Shown here: piece by piece, positions 62,362 to 64,000 of the stretch
Layout of the letters: each line of letters begins with the position of its first letter
Numbering within the stretch: the first letter of the stretch is position 1
NCBI GenBank assembly: GCA_017590115.1
Contig: JAGGNK010006448.1
Coordinates: 62,001-126,000 of the forward strand
DNA length: 64,000 nucleotides
Direction of reading: 5' to 3'
Origin: Montifringilla adamsi
Lineage: Eukaryota > Chordata > Aves > Passeriformes > Passeridae
Program-made: the position numbers and the translations under genes
Notes under the pieces: model-generated
What the model was told of the DNA's origin: nothing
Databases searched by the model: none
Seen by the model: only the letters and a program-made list of their open reading frames with translations

Positions 62362-63596
62362 AATTACACATAAACGACTTTTCATTGTGTGTGACACATT
62401 ATAAGATAATAAATACATAAAGCAAATAAGAGCTTATTCCTCACTGGGAAAATTAAAAGACAAATGTGTTTGTTCTAATGAATGTTAAAATATTTTGTTT
62501 AACATGCAACTAGTTCGAAACTGAATGATTAGGTTTTTTGTGGTTTTTTATATCATGAAGTACTGTATAACACAACTGAACAGAGACACTATGCCAGGTG
62601 ACTTTATTAGCTAATTTTTGATAGGTTTTAGCTCATGCAACTACCCTTGTTTCATTAAAATCAAGCTTCAACCCAAAGCAAGGTAGTTAGTGTTGTATTT
62701 TCTGTGTGGCCTTCAACAATATCGGCAAATATCTTTGGGCAGATGTGGTCCTTATACAAGCAAGTTTGTCTGACAATAGAACAGAGGTGAAAGCAGAATT
62801 TTGGTCTCCAGTTTCCATCCTGACCCTGTCTGTGATGGTGTCTCCATGACAGTGCACCAAGCCCTCTGACAACTGCATTACAGTGATAGCACTGATACTC
62901 GCTGACTACAAAGGCCTTGCAATGCTCCTTTTTAGAGACACAAAGAGAGGATACTGTCTCCCTCTATTTTTTCTGCATGCCTGGCAATGACTAATGTAAT
63001 TCTAGCTCAGTGGGACATTTTATGCTGAGGTCTTACTTTAAATGAGAAAGAGGGGGAAAATAAGGTCAAGGTAAGGCCTTCAGAATTCTTGCTGATGTAC
63101 AAATCTCCTTGAATAAGATTCAAGAATGCCTTTGAAGTACCACAGTATGATCTCTATTCAATTTTCAAACTGACCTGTTATAAAGCCTTAGAGGAGCTCT
63201 GCCAATTCTGGTTTTCTGGCAAGATCTAGTTTTGCTTTCTTTTAACTGCACAGTAGTACTCTCTTTCCACAAGACAGGCTTTTAAATCTTGGTGCTGTTG
63301 GCAGCAACAATGAAACATAAGAGATGTGCATTTCTAAGCAAACATAAATTTACAAATCAAACCAATTTTACATAATATTTTGGCTCAGGAAGGTCAGATC
63401 TTAAATTTTGAATGCAATGTAAGTACAAAATTCTCACTGTGTGAAATAGAGGTCCAGTACTTAACATCACACTTTAAATCTTATATTTACCAGCCATATT
63501 TTTGCCTTCGTATTAAGCATTTCAGTAAACCAGATGTTTTCTCACAGCTAACTATCTATACTACTCTTATTTTCAATTTTCAATAAGCTTTGTTTG

Positions 63597-63662
63597 TATG
63601 TCAACAATAATACATATTTCATAAAACAATATGTCAACAATAAATATATTTCATAAAACTCA
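63597..63662. repeat. 33-bp tandem duplication
   Basis: TATGTCAACAATAA begins at 63597 and again at 63630. Both copies continue through ATATTTCATAAAAC with only a few differences, so the duplication is fairly recent. Confidence 0.85.
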
Positions 63663-64000
63663 AGTTGTTCAGTGTTCCCAACAATTAAATAATCTCCTCC
63701 TAAATTTTGTGTGAAAGTGCTGATTAGCAACAATAAGTTTTGAGATCCTGTAGCTGGACTTTGAATGAGATAATTAACCAGCTGCTGGCAAAAGAGTGGC
63801 TGATCCAATGCTAATCCAAACATATTTTAACTGTAAGAGAAGACCAGGTGTTCATTTATAATAAATCAATTTTCTCAGTATTTACAGGTGAATAAATACT
63901 AAATGCCTAAAATAAATATAGTAAAGGTTAGATCTCAAATGTAGGCAATCAAAAGAATGTAATCCAAGCATAAGTAGTAGCTAAAAACTCAAGTGATTCA

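Larger units (their letters stand above)
60486..64000. other. gene-free AT-rich DNA, right flank
   Basis: No transposon or exon recognised. It includes an AAC repeat, a poly-T tract and a 33-bp duplication. The stretch about 61260-61560 is more GC-balanced and repeat-free, and about 62690-62880 is moderately GC-rich with an open minus-strand frame lacking any family signature. Confidence 0.55.

Overview
The window looks like a stretch of bird nuclear DNA. It is AT-rich (about two thirds A+T by eye) and has no recognisable protein-coding gene on either strand. Bird origin rests on eight degraded CR1 LINE pieces. Several carry the CR1 hallmarks: a 3' end of ATTCTATGATT type, and ORF2 segments still readable as endonuclease, reverse-transcriptase linker and C-terminal sequence. 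A 581 bp LTR at 3492-4072 aligns end to end with an LTR family I remember from passerines and other neoavian birds. That points to Neoaves, but neither species nor repeat-family name can be fixed without a library search.

Layout. 1-3491: single-copy AT-rich DNA with a poly-A tract, a GC-richer patch (1372-1535), a pyrimidine tract and two short hairpins. 3492-4072: LTR, minus strand. 4073-15524: unannotated DNA. 15525-16575: old CR1, plus strand. 19806-20322: CR1 3' end, plus strand, with an AT palindrome inserted. 20323-29620: no gene seen; CA-rich and poly-A tracts. 29620-30165: GC-richer block with LTR-like signals. 30166-38083: GT-rich, poly-T and short tandem repeats. 38084-38772 and 43244-43545: internally deleted CR1 copies, minus strand. 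43546-53921: mostly unique DNA, a weak CR1 scrap and one low-confidence exon-like segment (50662-50807). 53922-54046: CR1, minus. About 54700-55225: probable LTR, plus. 55226-59454: unique DNA, an (AAAAC)n microsatellite and a CR1 scrap. 59455-60485: the best-preserved CR1 ORF2 remnant, minus. 60486-64000: unique DNA.

This is most simply a large intron or a gene desert on a macrochromosome. Every longer open frame I inspected is either CR1-derived, caused by simple sequence, or has no family signature. There is no operon, CRISPR array, tRNA, rRNA or intact mobile-element gene. I did not find a new biological system. The items most worth checking are the exon-like segment, a few conserved-element-like blocks (34900-35060, 52140-52480, 57110-57310), the two GC-richer patches of unknown origin, and the recurrent GT-rich bias of the plus strand.
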